From assembly GCA_050789445.1 (NCBI GenBank), contig JAILXR010000001.1, positions 992,001-1,056,000 on the forward strand: a stretch of DNA of 64,000 nucleotides, read 5' to 3'. Positions 36,912 through 46,463 of this stretch are shown here, piece by piece (position 1 is the first letter of the stretch; each line of letters opens with the position of its first letter). The position numbers and the translations under genes are program-made. A model generated the notes under the pieces. That model did no database searches and was not told the DNA's origin. It saw only the letters and a list, made by a program, of their open reading frames with translations. This stretch comes from JAWSVE01 sp050789445. GTDB taxonomy: Bacteria > Pseudomonadota > Gammaproteobacteria > Pseudomonadales > Cellvibrionaceae.

Positions 36912-37436
36912 TTAATGCTTAACAGTATCACCAGCAACTTTATCCATGTAAGCAAAAATCAGCCCTGAGATGACAAATGTCATATGTATGATCACTTTCC
37001 ACATAAATGTTTTAGATTGCGCATCAGTAATTTCATTCGGAACATTCATAAACGCTTTCAGAAGATCAATCGCAGAGATAGCCACAATTGCACCTATTAC
37101 TTTTAGCTTCAGCCCAGAAAAATCAACCTTTCCCATCCACTCTGGCTTATCTTCGTGATCATTAATTTCTATTTTCGAAACAAATATTTCATAGCCACTA
37201 AATATAATCATCAGCAACAAACTGCCCACTAAAGACATATCAACTAACGCTAGAATGCCAATAATAACGTCGCTTTCTGACGCAGTAAAAACATGAGTTG
37301 ATAAATGCCATGCTTCTTGAACAAACTTTATAAACAATAAAATAATGCTAAATATTAGCCCAACATAAAAAGGGGCCAACAACCAACGAGATCTAAATAT
37401 TAACGACTCTATGCCGCCTTCAATCTTTTTGTACAT
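36912..37436 (-). CDS. UPF0114 (YqhA-like) membrane protein inside the ccm operon
   Basis: From the ATG at 37436 (AGGA about 6 bases upstream) the protein has about 174 residues and four hydrophobic segments (about 16-37, 53-75, 104-124, 139-157). The start MYKKIEGGIESLIFRSRWLLAPFYVGL and the MSLVGSLLLMIIFSGYEIFVSKI block are those of UPF0114/YqhA, an inner-membrane family without established function. It sits between ccmD and ccmE on the same strand, an unusual position. Whether it helps cytochrome c maturation is unknown. Confidence 0.82.
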   Translation of the reverse strand: MYKKIEGGIESLIFRSRWLLAPFYVGLIFSIILLFIKFVQEAWHLSTHVFTASESDVIIGILALVDMSLVGSLLLMIIFSGYEIFVSKIEINDHEDKPEWMGKVDFSGLKLKVIGAIVAISAIDLLKAFMNVPNEITDAQSKTFMWKVIIHMTFVISGLIFAYMDKVAGDTVKH

Positions 37437-37477
37437 ATAACTTCCTAGAACCAACCTACTTATATATCCGCCATCCG

Positions 37478-37684
37478 CTATTTTTTTCTATTTTGACTCA
37501 TAGCTTGCTGCTGACGCTGTAATTTATTCTGCTCTTTAACAAATTGTTTAAACTGCCAATTAGGTTTAAACCCAAAAAACAACATCGCGGCCAAGACGAT
37601 CACGTAACAAAACCACACGTATGGTCCATGTCCAGACATGGTTAAAAAATCTTGCAAAGAATCAAATTGAAAAACAATATTCAT
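37478..37684 (-). CDS. ccmD: Heme exporter accessory protein CcmD
   Basis: A 68-residue protein with one membrane helix (about 21-39, YVWFCYVIVLAAMLFFGF) and a basic, glutamine-rich cytoplasmic tail, the usual look of CcmD. CcmD helps release holo-CcmE from CcmABC. It follows ccmC after 22 bases. Sequence conservation in this family is low, so position is part of the evidence. Confidence 0.88.
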   Translation of the reverse strand: MNIVFQFDSLQDFLTMSGHGPYVWFCYVIVLAAMLFFGFKPNWQFKQFVKEQNKLQRQQQAMSQNRKK

Positions 37685-37706
37685 AAAAAGACTTTCGATT
37701 AAATAA

Positions 37707-38462
37707 TTAATTGACTGAGACGGCGTTTTTAACGACGATGTCTCTCACCCACTGAGTACGATGTTCTCTTCGCAAAATTTCAACGCGAACCGATTTAAAC
37801 AAAGCCCACGCATAGAAAAAATAAAAACCAATCATCATCACAAATAAGGGATACAACATAGAGCCATGCATTGTGGACGGCTCTAGAATTTTAATTGTTG
37901 CGGGCTGATGGAGTGTGTTCCACCAGTTAACAGACATATAGATGATTGGAATGTTCACCATTCCCACCAAAGACAAAATGGCACTGAACTTATCGGCCAT
38001 TTGTTGATTTTGATAGGCATTTTGAATCGCAACAACACCCATATATAGGAAAAACAACATAAGCGTTGACGTGGTTCTGCCATCCCATAACCAATAGGTT
38101 CCCCATGTAGGTTTCCCCCAAATCCCGCCGGTAAGTAGTGCAAGGAAAGTAAAGATAGCCCCCATTGGTGCTGCACACTTCATCATCATGTCAGCCAATT
38201 TCATTTTCCAAATAAGGCTGACAGCACCACATAACGCCATCACGTAGTAGCCGCCCATGGCGAGAGAAGACGTAGGAACATGAAGATAGAAGATTCTAAA
38301 ACTATTGCCCTGCTTAAAATCAGCAGGAACGAAAGCAAGCACCCAAACAAGATTTGGCACAATAATCAACAAAGCAGCAAGCCCTAACCAAAGACTCCAG
38401 CGTTGCGATTTGTCATAAAACCACCGAGGTGAACCCAGCCGATGAAACCACTGCCAACCCAT
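37707..38462 (-). CDS. ccmC: Heme exporter/heme handling protein CcmC
   Basis: A 251-residue membrane protein with six hydrophobic segments and the WWD-type motif IWGKPTWGTYWLWDGRTTS (about 114-132), flanked by conserved His residues (YLHVPTSS, TLHQPATI). CcmC presents heme to CcmE. It lies 62 bases after ccmB. Confidence 0.95.
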   Translation of the reverse strand: MGWQWFHRLGSPRWFYDKSQRWSLWLGLAALLIIVPNLVWVLAFVPADFKQGNSFRIFYLHVPTSSLAMGGYYVMALCGAVSLIWKMKLADMMMKCAAPMGAIFTFLALLTGGIWGKPTWGTYWLWDGRTTSTLMLFFLYMGVVAIQNAYQNQQMADKFSAILSLVGMVNIPIIYMSVNWWNTLHQPATIKILEPSTMHGSMLYPLFVMMIGFYFFYAWALFKSVRVEILRREHRTQWVRDIVVKNAVSVN

Positions 38463-38524
38463 TAAACCTCTACCTTAATTTTTTGAATACAGAATGAAAA
38501 ACAACCTTTAAGCAATACGAATTG

Positions 38525-39253
38525 TTAACCATTCAAGCTCACCTTGAGAGCGCTAGCAGTTGCTAAGGGCGCAAAAGCAATAGAAAGCGCCAAGAAGGCG
38601 CCCATAATAGTCATCAAACTCATAAAGGGAAAGCCATCTATCGCGTTAGTAACCGCTCCAGAACCGATAATGAGTACTGGAACATAGAGTGGCATAACGA
38701 TTAATGAAATCAGTAACCCGCCCTTTCTTAAAGCGACTGTTAACCCTGCACCTATTGCCCCTACTAAGCTGAGGCAAGCAGTGCCCAACAAAAGGGAGAG
38801 GAATAAAGCTAAATACCCAGCTTCTGGTAATGACAACCACATCGCCAAGACAGGAGATAACAACGTTAAGGGCAACCCAGTCACCAGCCAATGAATAAAT
38901 ACTTTCACTATGACCTGCAAATACATGGGATGTGGATTGATTACCATTTGTTCAAGGCTACCATCATCAAAGTCTGCTCGAAATAATCCATCGATTGATA
39001 ACAAAGTGGCCAATAACGCCATCACCCAGATAATACCTGGTGCGATTGACGCTAATAATTGGGGATCAGGACTGACACCTAAAGGAATCATCGCGACCGC
39101 GATAAGGAAGAAAACCAGAGGATTTAGTAGCTCACCTCTATTTCTATATGCCAGCAGTAAATCTCGCTTAGCCAAAGCTGCTAAAGCAGTCACTAACATC
39201 GATGATTCAGCCTCAGAGGCCTGGGAACCTAATTGAGAATTTAGATCAGTCAT
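38525..39253 (-). CDS. ccmB: Heme exporter ABC permease CcmB
   Basis: This ABC permease of about 242 residues has six hydrophobic segments and the segments AKRDLLLAYRNRGELLNPLVFF near the N-terminus and DDGSLEQMV in the loop, as in CcmB. I chose the ATG at 39253 (MTDLNSQ), which overlaps the ccmA stop by 8 bases; the frame could start earlier at 39274. It partners CcmA. Confidence 0.92.
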   Translation of the reverse strand: MTDLNSQLGSQASEAESSMLVTALAALAKRDLLLAYRNRGELLNPLVFFLIAVAMIPLGVSPDPQLLASIAPGIIWVMALLATLLSIDGLFRADFDDGSLEQMVINPHPMYLQVIVKVFIHWLVTGLPLTLLSPVLAMWLSLPEAGYLALFLSLLLGTACLSLVGAIGAGLTVALRKGGLLISLIVMPLYVPVLIIGSGAVTNAIDGFPFMSLMTIMGAFLALSIAFAPLATASALKVSLNG

Positions 39254-39899
39254 GGTATTCATGCTCAATAACAAAATCTAATAAATTCAGAAACTTAACT
39301 TCGGTTAGTGACAACTCCTGATGGGTCGTTAAAATCACAATTCCGCCGTTTTCAACATGTTCTGCAAAACGCTGCTGCAATGAAGCCACGCCATCCACAT
39401 CGATCGCCGTAAAGGGCTCATCTAGTATCCAAACAGGGGCAGAAGAAAGAAATAATCGCGCTAAAGAAACTCTACGTAATTGGCCCGCAGACAATGCAAA
39501 ACAAGGAACATCTTCATAGCCCAATAAGCCCACTTCAGATAAGGCCTCTTCTATAGTTCTTTTCACATTATGAGACTGTGGCTGTTGGCCGAGGTACCAA
39601 TTAAGGTTTTCTGATGGGGTAAGTGAACGCTTTATGCCCGGCGAATGCCCGATATACAGTAAATCACTTCTAAATTGTAAATTCGAACGCTTGAGGTCAA
39701 CACCATTGTACAAAATACTGCCGTCATAATCGGAAGAGAGCCCTGTCAGAATTCTTAACAGAGATGTCTTTCCTGAGCCATTTGGACCTTTTATTTGAAC
39801 CACTTCGCCCAATTGGATTTCAGACGTTAAGCCAGAAAAGAGCAGTCTGCCCTCTCGCTCACAACTAATACCGGACAATTCAAGCACAGCAGAACTCAA
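39246..39899 (-). CDS. ccmA: Heme exporter ATP-binding protein CcmA
   Basis: A 217-residue ABC ATPase with Walker A GPNGSGKT (38-45), signature LSAGQLRRVSLARL, Walker B VWILDEPF and the H-loop HQE. CcmA powers release of heme-loaded CcmE from CcmC rather than heme export itself, according to current views. It is the first gene of the minus-strand ccm operon; its promoter must be in 39900-40204. Confidence 0.95.
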   Translation of the reverse strand: MSSAVLELSGISCEREGRLLFSGLTSEIQLGEVVQIKGPNGSGKTSLLRILTGLSSDYDGSILYNGVDLKRSNLQFRSDLLYIGHSPGIKRSLTPSENLNWYLGQQPQSHNVKRTIEEALSEVGLLGYEDVPCFALSAGQLRRVSLARLFLSSAPVWILDEPFTAIDVDGVASLQQRFAEHVENGGIVILTTHQELSLTEVKFLNLLDFVIEHEYHD

Positions 39900-40204
39900 T
39901 GGAATTACCTTAAATGACTATTTTGATCAGTGAGCAGCCTAAGTTTGGATCTCTCAGAATGTAAATTTTCTAAGGATTAGCACCAAAAACACATCAAGCT
40001 GTTTTCATCTTCTATACTTTTATAGGTTATCTACTTAGCAATCCGAACCTATTTTATTCTGGACCTATTTTTTTATTAGGCGATTAGCTTTGAAAAACGA
40101 TCAATTATACCCGTATTAACTGTAATAGGCAGTTCAGAATCGCCTCAACAACGGTTCTTTTCAAACACCCTGCCTTTGGAATACAAATCAGGACACTAGA
40201 GCAT
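39900..40204. other. Divergent intergenic region between ccmA and fliK-like gene
   Basis: About 305 bases without a credible gene. It must contain promoters for the ccm operon and the FliK-like gene; I see no clear consensus pair or operator. Confidence 0.4.
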
Positions 40205-41728
40205 TTGCACTCACAAGTTGTTACCAACCGGATTACAAGAATGCCTATTGAACCACCCGATTCTTCTTATAGCCGATCGAACCCGCTAAATCGAAACAAC
40301 TCGCTCACAGGTCAGCTAGCTGCTCTCTCCAACGCATCAAAGAACATACATAATAATACGCAAGCTAATAACACGACCAACATTGATAAAATTTTAAGCC
40401 AGTTTCAAACTAAGTCACTAGCCATAGTTACCAATGCTTCTCAAGCAACTGAAAAGCAGTTGAATATATTATTAAAGAACTTTCCAGCACTACTCAAAAC
40501 CACTTCTAGCCCTAGCTCCACTTCGAATGCATCTCCTCAACCTAATCAGCCAAAGAATAACGCTTCAGTCAAAATCTACTTAGCTGAATTATCTGTCGCT
40601 GGAAGAAAAAATGTAGTTATTACAAAATCACCTTTAAATATCGGGGAGCAGCTTATTGTTTCCAATTCGAGCTTTAAGCAAAATACATCAACCAACCAAT
40701 CACAACCAATCTCAAGAAATCTTTTTTACAAGGAAGCTACCACGCAAACCAAACCAATACCGCCAGCTATTTATGAATCTATTCGACAAGCCCTACCAAA
40801 GCAAACGCCGACAGCAAATATAGTTCAACTGGCTTCATTAATAACTCAAGACAAAAATTCACAACTCATTCTTAATAACTTTCAACACAACGGCATACAA
40901 AAGCCATTGCTAACCCCGACCCCAATTAGCGCAGATAAAGTATCAGAAGAAAATACAATAAAACCTAACGTATTGCAGTTATTACAAAGCATTTCTCAAA
41001 CTGGAATCGATAAAAACTCAGCAACATCAGAACAGATAAAAAGCCTGCTCAGCAATAGCGGAACATTGCTAGAGAGTTTACTTAGCACCACTGTCAAAAA
41101 TGAAACGCTTAAAGCGCCGATAAATAATGATTTAAAAGCTCAACTATTGACTTTAAAATTATTTTTTGAGAACAAAAATTTTGCGCAATACAATTCAACA
41201 AAAACACAAAAAAAACACGACCTTATCCGACAACTACATCAACAAACTATTTCTAGCCTTGCAAAGATTCAGCTTAATCAAGCAAGATCAATCATAGAAA
41301 GTCATCAAAGTCAGCACGATAACATAAACCCAAGCAGTCATTTATTTTTTGAACTCCCCATGAAATGGGAGCAAGGCGTCTTACCCCTTTCTATTGAAAT
41401 ATGGAGGGAATACGAAAAAAATAAATCTGAACACAAAACCGAAAAAGAAAAAGCAAAAAAAGAACAGCTTTGGAATGTAAAATTAGAGTTCGACCTGCCT
41501 AACCAAGAAAAATTTTATGCGCAGGTAAAAGCGAAAGAAAGCTCAGTCAATATCGATTTATGGTCTAGCACGAGAGAATACAAGCAAATGTTAACCGAAG
41601 GATCCAATGAGCTATCTAAAAAATTAAAAAAGCATGGTATCGACATAGATGGAATTAAAGTTTCTATCGGAGAACCATCTACACAAGAAAAATCTTTCAA
41701 TATTTCATTAATCGATATTAAAACCTAA
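40205..41728 (+). CDS. FliK-like flagellar hook-length control C-terminal domain protein
   Basis: A 507-residue protein with a long Asn/Gln/Ser/Thr-rich, low-complexity N-terminal region and a C-terminal domain (about 385-500) resembling the Flg_hook domain of FliK, with ELPMKWEQGVLPLSIEIW, LEFDLPNQEKFYAQVKAK and SKKLKKHGIDIDGIKV. The start is uncertain: TTG at 40205 or ATG at 40241 (GGA about 8 bases upstream). It is followed after 22 bases by the FlhB-like gene; this pair next to ccm recurs in Pseudomonas as I recall. Its role is unproven. Confidence 0.72.
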   Translation: MHSQVVTNRITRMPIEPPDSSYSRSNPLNRNNSLTGQLAALSNASKNIHNNTQANNTTNIDKILSQFQTKSLAIVTNASQATEKQLNILLKNFPALLKTTSSPSSTSNASPQPNQPKNNASVKIYLAELSVAGRKNVVITKSPLNIGEQLIVSNSSFKQNTSTNQSQPISRNLFYKEATTQTKPIPPAIYESIRQALPKQTPTANIVQLASLITQDKNSQLILNNFQHNGIQKPLLTPTPISADKVSEENTIKPNVLQLLQSISQTGIDKNSATSEQIKSLLSNSGTLLESLLSTTVKNETLKAPINNDLKAQLLTLKLFFENKNFAQYNSTKTQKKHDLIRQLHQQTISSLAKIQLNQARSIIESHQSQHDNINPSSHLFFELPMKWEQGVLPLSIEIWREYEKNKSEHKTEKEKAKKEQLWNVKLEFDLPNQEKFYAQVKAKESSVNIDLWSSTREYKQMLTEGSNELSKKLKKHGIDIDGIKVSIGEPSTQEKSFNISLIDIKT

Positions 41729-41750
41729 CATTCATAAAATACAAAAAATT

Positions 41751-42044
41751 ATGATAAGTTTAGAAACACTGACAGAAAAAGATTTGACGCAAGCAGTCGC
41801 GCTGTATTACGACGGAGAATCTGCGCCGATTATTAGTGCGTCAGGACAAGGTAAAACAGCAGTAGATATTATTGAGATTGCCAATGAACATGGCATACCA
41901 CTATGCGACAACGAAGAATTAATCAACTTATTAATCACGTTAGAACTTGGCGAATCAATACCCGAATCACTTTATTTAAGTATTGCTTATATCATCGCCC
42001 TAGCCTACGACATGCAAGGCAAAGAACCTAGCCCCTCGAATTAA
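41751..42044 (+). CDS. FlhB C-terminal-domain-like (EscU/YscU family) protein
   Basis: A 97-residue protein with the form of the cytoplasmic domain of FlhB: AVALYYDGESAPIISASGQGKTAVDIIEIANEHGIPLCDNEELINLL. It lacks the N-terminal membrane domain and the NPTH cleavage motif, which would be expected for an export switch. It is probably the downstream partner of the FliK-like protein. Its stop codon abuts the convergent symporter gene. Confidence 0.85.
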   Translation: MISLETLTEKDLTQAVALYYDGESAPIISASGQGKTAVDIIEIANEHGIPLCDNEELINLLITLELGESIPESLYLSIAYIIALAYDMQGKEPSPSN

Positions 42045-43871
42045 TTAAGAAGGTGTTTTAAGAATTCGATAAAACTCTTCGCCTAGTTCATCAAGTTTTT
42101 GTACGGGTTGTGATACTAAACCCACTGTAGGAATGATCACAAGGGGAAGACCAACAGTGATATACACAAAAATGTTGATTCCCGATTGAAAATAGAAACT
42201 ATCGACAATCCAAGAAATCGCAGCAACGATATAAGTGATTACAATCCCCCAGAAGAAACCTTTGTTTGTAGTGCCTCTTGCTAAGAATGAATAAAGTAAT
42301 GCAATGGTAAATGGTGATGTAATAGTCACTGTGAGCCACAGGACTTGATCCATCGATAGCTTTTGATTGACAGATATCGCCACACTTAATGCCAACAAGA
42401 CAATCAAGCCAATTACCAGTTTTGATTTAAGTTGAAACAATTTTGGATTGGTACTTTTTAGCATAAACAAAGAAATATTGGGGATCACAATCAGTGGAAC
42501 AAGCGTCGTAAAATAGGACGCAATATCTGATTCAAAATGAAAAACCAAATTATTTAAAATCCACGCGATTAAACCCAAGCCATATCCACTTGCAATTCCC
42601 CAATACACAGCAGGCTCTCGTGTTAATTTCACATAAAATATATAGGTAATGGCGATAGCAGGAGGAACAACCATTGCGAAGCCTAGCAGTAACCATTCAA
42701 GAATGGATGCCGTACCCACGACATAACCGAAGTAACACGCAATGATAGCCGCCACCACTCCATAAATACCCGCAGTGATTCGATAAGCTTTTAATTTTTT
42801 GGTGACGGAATAATCTTTAGAAGAGGGAATCCAATCATTAACAAACATCGTCGAGCTAGCCAAAAGAATTGGACCGCCAGAAGAAATTAGTGCCGCCAAC
42901 ACAGCCGCAATAGCAATCCCCCCAACAAGCGGGCCGGTATCCATCGCAATTTTTGTAATGCTGTTATAACTGCCTATGCCCGAATTGGCACCGTATTTAG
43001 CTAAAGCCTCTATACCAATAATGGCAGAAAGAAATGGCATCAACGCTGCGATACTACCTGCCAATATAAAAGCAGGTACAAGAATATTTTCGCGTTTAGC
43101 AGAACTGGAATAATTTACATAAACTGAAGCTGCAGGTGTGTGAATAGTTGCCGAGAAAAACATCGCTATAATCGGAAACCAACCCAAACCAATAAAACTC
43201 CACCAGCTCGCTTTATCCACACCGGCAGTATCTAATGCAATATTCGCTTTATCGACTACCGCATCCCAACCACCTAATTGCTGTGCGCCAATATAAGCCA
43301 CCAAGCTCAAACCAAAAATAATCACAAAACAGTGAATAATATTCACAGTAGAGGCGCCCTTCAATCCTGATGATGCTGTTGACGCTACAATGACAAAACA
43401 ACCAATAAGTATTCCATAAACCAATTCAATCCCCGTTATGCTGCTAATGATGACACCAATCAACAAGGGTTCAATCACATTAATAACAAGGTATTCAGTT
43501 TGCACGCAAAGGCTAGTCAACCAGCCTGAACGGGATTTACCAAAACGCAATGAAAACAATTGGCTAACAGTTGTTAAACCTAAACGGCGATAAGGAATCG
43601 CAAAAAATATTCCGACTAAAGCAAGCGCTAAAAAGGTATTGACTCCATACCAGACATTCCACACACCGGTTTTCATCACATCGCCGGCAACACCATATGA
43701 ACCTGCACCACCAATTCGAGTCCCGGCTATTCCTGCCGCAATCATGATCAATCCCATTCCGCCACTAGCGGTTGCCCAATCGGAAGAGCTTTTATTGCGA
43801 CGACTCAGCAAGACTCCAATAAATGTCACTAAAGTTAAGTAACCTACAATGGTATAAACAGCTGCATTCAT
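42045..43871 (-). CDS. Sodium:solute symporter (SSS) family protein with duplicated C-terminal block
   Basis: A 608-residue polytopic protein of the SSS/SLC5 family. The segments GGMGLIMIAAGIAGTRIGGAGSYGVAGDV (about 37-64), LVINVIEPLLIG and SSGGPILLASSTMFVNDW (about 330-347) are typical. The substrate is not readable. It is longer than common SSS members: residues about 387-477 and 508-592 look like two copies of a membrane block, both with the pattern YWGI/FWGI-x-W-x-hydrophobic-PL-x-IIP. It is transcribed alone toward the FlhB-like gene. Confidence 0.8.
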   Translation of the reverse strand: MNAAVYTIVGYLTLVTFIGVLLSRRNKSSSDWATASGGMGLIMIAAGIAGTRIGGAGSYGVAGDVMKTGVWNVWYGVNTFLALALVGIFFAIPYRRLGLTTVSQLFSLRFGKSRSGWLTSLCVQTEYLVINVIEPLLIGVIISSITGIELVYGILIGCFVIVASTASSGLKGASTVNIIHCFVIIFGLSLVAYIGAQQLGGWDAVVDKANIALDTAGVDKASWWSFIGLGWFPIIAMFFSATIHTPAASVYVNYSSSAKRENILVPAFILAGSIAALMPFLSAIIGIEALAKYGANSGIGSYNSITKIAMDTGPLVGGIAIAAVLAALISSGGPILLASSTMFVNDWIPSSKDYSVTKKLKAYRITAGIYGVVAAIIACYFGYVVGTASILEWLLLGFAMVVPPAIAITYIFYVKLTREPAVYWGIASGYGLGLIAWILNNLVFHFESDIASYFTTLVPLIVIPNISLFMLKSTNPKLFQLKSKLVIGLIVLLALSVAISVNQKLSMDQVLWLTVTITSPFTIALLYSFLARGTTNKGFFWGIVITYIVAAISWIVDSFYFQSGINIFVYITVGLPLVIIPTVGLVSQPVQKLDELGEEFYRILKTPS

Positions 43872-44009
43872 GAATTTTTTACCCGAATTTTTATAATGTT
43901 ATTTTATTAAATTTTTTTTACTATCTGGCTACATCTATTAATTTAATTATTATTTAAATTATATTCATATAACTTACGATGAAATTAGTACCGTCGACAT
44001 ATGAAAAAA

Positions 44010-45656
44010 TTAAAAAACATCATCTAAAATGATATTCTCGCCAGTAACTACTCTATGTAAATTTACTGCCCCACTAGGTTTTAATAAATCGCTGACAGAA
44101 AAAACAAAGCGCGATTTCGTTTTCACTTCGATCGCTCCTTTATAAAATTCCATAGTAGATTCGTTCGTAGATTTTTCTCTAGATACGATAGTGACTCCCG
44201 CCAAGTCCCATCGGCTTCCGATGGATAACACGCTGGGCGAGCCAACAAAGCGAGCGTTTGTTGCTGTCACAACAGACTGAACACCAACAACAGCTTCGCC
44301 ATCATGATTTTCCACCGCGACATTATATAGATCAACGAGTGAATTATTAATCCGTAATCGCTGTGTTGTTAAGTTTTTCAGCGTCACCCCGGTGCATTCG
44401 CTAATCACCACTTCTTCGAAGTGGCCGGAATATACAACACCATGCTGCTCATTACAGCGAAGTACACCCTTCTTTACTTTTAACACTTCGGTTTTTTCAA
44501 ACTGACCTTCGTTTAACTGCTCAGCTGTGAAAAGCTCGTCGTTGTGAATGACTTTATCTTGCTGAATTGCCTGTAACAAATGATGATTAAAAATCACTGA
44601 ATGCGACTTCATCGGTACATGGGCAGCGCCATTTATAATAGAAAGCTGTGAATTTTTTAAGCGTCCAGCCAATAAATAACCCGTCCGTAATGGCGCTATT
44701 CGGTCATCTCCGCCCCAAATCAAATACGTCTGCTTATTTAAAGATTGAATGGCGCCTGAAAAATTATGCATAATCAATGCAAGCGCTGCATTACCATTTT
44801 CACGATCATTAAATAATGCATTCCACGCAAGATTACTTTCGCTCAAAATTCCAGTGGGATCAGGGGTCACGCCAGTCCATTCAATAATAGACCGACCCAC
44901 ATTTAACAATTGCGCTCCAAAACGTCTAAAAGGTTTCGGTACCTTCTCCAAATCAATCGGTAATTCGCCATTTATTTTAAGCAATGCTGTTCGCTCTAAA
45001 ATTCCTGCCGCGTCCACCAGCACTAAACGTTCTACCTGCTGCGGATAATTAGCGGCATGCTGCAAAGAAATTGCACCACCCATTGAGTGACCAACAAGCA
45101 CAACGGGATTATGCGCATAACGATCAATCACCCATGAAAGCACCTGAGAATAATTACCGGGAGAATATTTTCCTTCAGGTTTGGACGATCGACCGAACCC
45201 CGGTAGATCAATCGCAATAACATGATATTCACTTTCTAACGCAGGAATAACAGAAAGCCAATCGGTAAACCCTGCTTGGCCTAAACCATGAACCAACACA
45301 ACAGTTTGCCGATTTTCTAAACCTGCTTGTACGACAAACATTTCAGACTGCCACAATGGTTCTTGAACACGTTCTGTTTTCCATCGAACTGGGAGAGTAG
45401 AAAGATCAAAAGGCTGTGGAATGTTTTTAGACCCTTCTTCGTTTTCATCTTTATTGTCATTAACAGTATTATTTTTTAATAGAAAATCAACATCGGATTC
45501 AGGAGATGCATTATAAAGAGGTGTGTTTTGAGAAAAAGCGAGAGAAGAAAAAAAGAAAAAAAGAAAAATTGAGATAGCGTTAGCGCATGCAGCAGTACAA
45601 ATATTGATAAAGGTGTTCGTACAAGTAAAAGAAAATAAAGGCCGAGAAAAAATCAT
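44010..45656 (-). CDS. Exported alpha/beta hydrolase with C-terminal beta-helix-like domain
   Basis: A 548-residue protein. A signal-like hydrophobic segment (about 24-43, ending FSQ) is followed by a Glu/Asp/Asn-rich linker, then an alpha/beta hydrolase (about 85-370) with oxyanion LVHGLGQAG, nucleophile elbow GHSMGG (Ser191), Asp317/318 in WGGDDRI and His346 in GAAHVPM. The C-terminal part (about 390-545) is a series of short beta strands with repeated hydrophobic positions like a right-handed beta-helix. The start has GGAAG 4 bases before the ATG. The substrate is unknown; an ester or lipid is likely. Confidence 0.78.
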   Translation of the reverse strand: MIFSRPLFSFTCTNTFINICTAACANAISIFLFFFFSSLAFSQNTPLYNASPESDVDFLLKNNTVNDNKDENEEGSKNIPQPFDLSTLPVRWKTERVQEPLWQSEMFVVQAGLENRQTVVLVHGLGQAGFTDWLSVIPALESEYHVIAIDLPGFGRSSKPEGKYSPGNYSQVLSWVIDRYAHNPVVLVGHSMGGAISLQHAANYPQQVERLVLVDAAGILERTALLKINGELPIDLEKVPKPFRRFGAQLLNVGRSIIEWTGVTPDPTGILSESNLAWNALFNDRENGNAALALIMHNFSGAIQSLNKQTYLIWGGDDRIAPLRTGYLLAGRLKNSQLSIINGAAHVPMKSHSVIFNHHLLQAIQQDKVIHNDELFTAEQLNEGQFEKTEVLKVKKGVLRCNEQHGVVYSGHFEEVVISECTGVTLKNLTTQRLRINNSLVDLYNVAVENHDGEAVVGVQSVVTATNARFVGSPSVLSIGSRWDLAGVTIVSREKSTNESTMEFYKGAIEVKTKSRFVFSVSDLLKPSGAVNLHRVVTGENIILDDVF

Positions 45657-45778
45657 GTATCTTCCAATAACGTTCGCTTATCAAAAACGTTTAGTAATCC
45701 TAAAACCGCGAAAGAACACTGCCCTATTTAAAATTTTAGTTTTTATGTATTGCTAGCTCTTTAATGTTAATTGTTGAG

Positions 45779-46463
45779 CTATTTGACATGCAATGCATCT
45801 ATGCGGCTTAAGCGTGACGCTTTTCTTGCAGGGTAATACCCAAAAAAACACTGACAAAAGTAGAAAACAAAAAACTAATTTTCATAATGGTAGGCTCAAT
45901 AACAATTGGCTAACCGGAAAGTGTTGAAGCGACAGTGGAAATCAAAATAGCAATCAATCCGCCTATCATACACAAAGTAATCGCCTCGACAAGAAACTGC
46001 TGCATGATATCACGCTCTTTAGCTCCTACTACTAACCGAAACCCAATTTCTCGAGCTCTCCCTGTGACAGAGGCCAACATTATATTCACAATACTAATTC
46101 CTCCTACAACGAGAGAGACCGGCGCAATCGCAGCCAACCGCGTATTAAAAATGCCTCCTGTCGCAGCTCTGGCTTTCATTGCCTCTTAATGCATCGAACA
46201 TTAAATGTCGTTTCTTGTCGTTCAGCTGGGACATGATCTCGAGCATTTAGCATTTGAAGGATATCGCCCTCGACATACGACATTGCCGGCTCATCCACAA
46301 CTGACACCATTATTTGCGTGATATCACTTGGGTTGGCTGTATTTGTATTTCCAACAATACGATTAAAAACCGTTTTTACCGGCAGCATAACAACATCATA
46401 TTGATCACGACTCCAACTATTCTGACCTTCCGCTTTAAACGTTCCAATAATTTTACGTGCACT
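45779..46463 (-). pseudogene. MacB/DevC-type ABC transporter permease remnant
   Basis: Minus-strand fragments of an FtsX-like permease of the MacB type remain in three frames. The first (46460 to 46176) encodes the periplasmic part (KIIGTFKAEG, DVVMLPVKTVFNRIVG); a stop codon lies at 46464-46466 and a frameshift near 46176-46190. The second (46179-45910) encodes the membrane part with SLVVGGISIVNIML and REIGFRLVVGAKERDIMQQF; it hits a stop at 45910, continues as FLFSTFVSVFLG, and shifts again near 45835. The last frame ends GYYPARKASRLSRIDALHVK. The N-terminal membrane helix is gone and no ATPase or HlyD partner is nearby. Confidence 0.85.
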
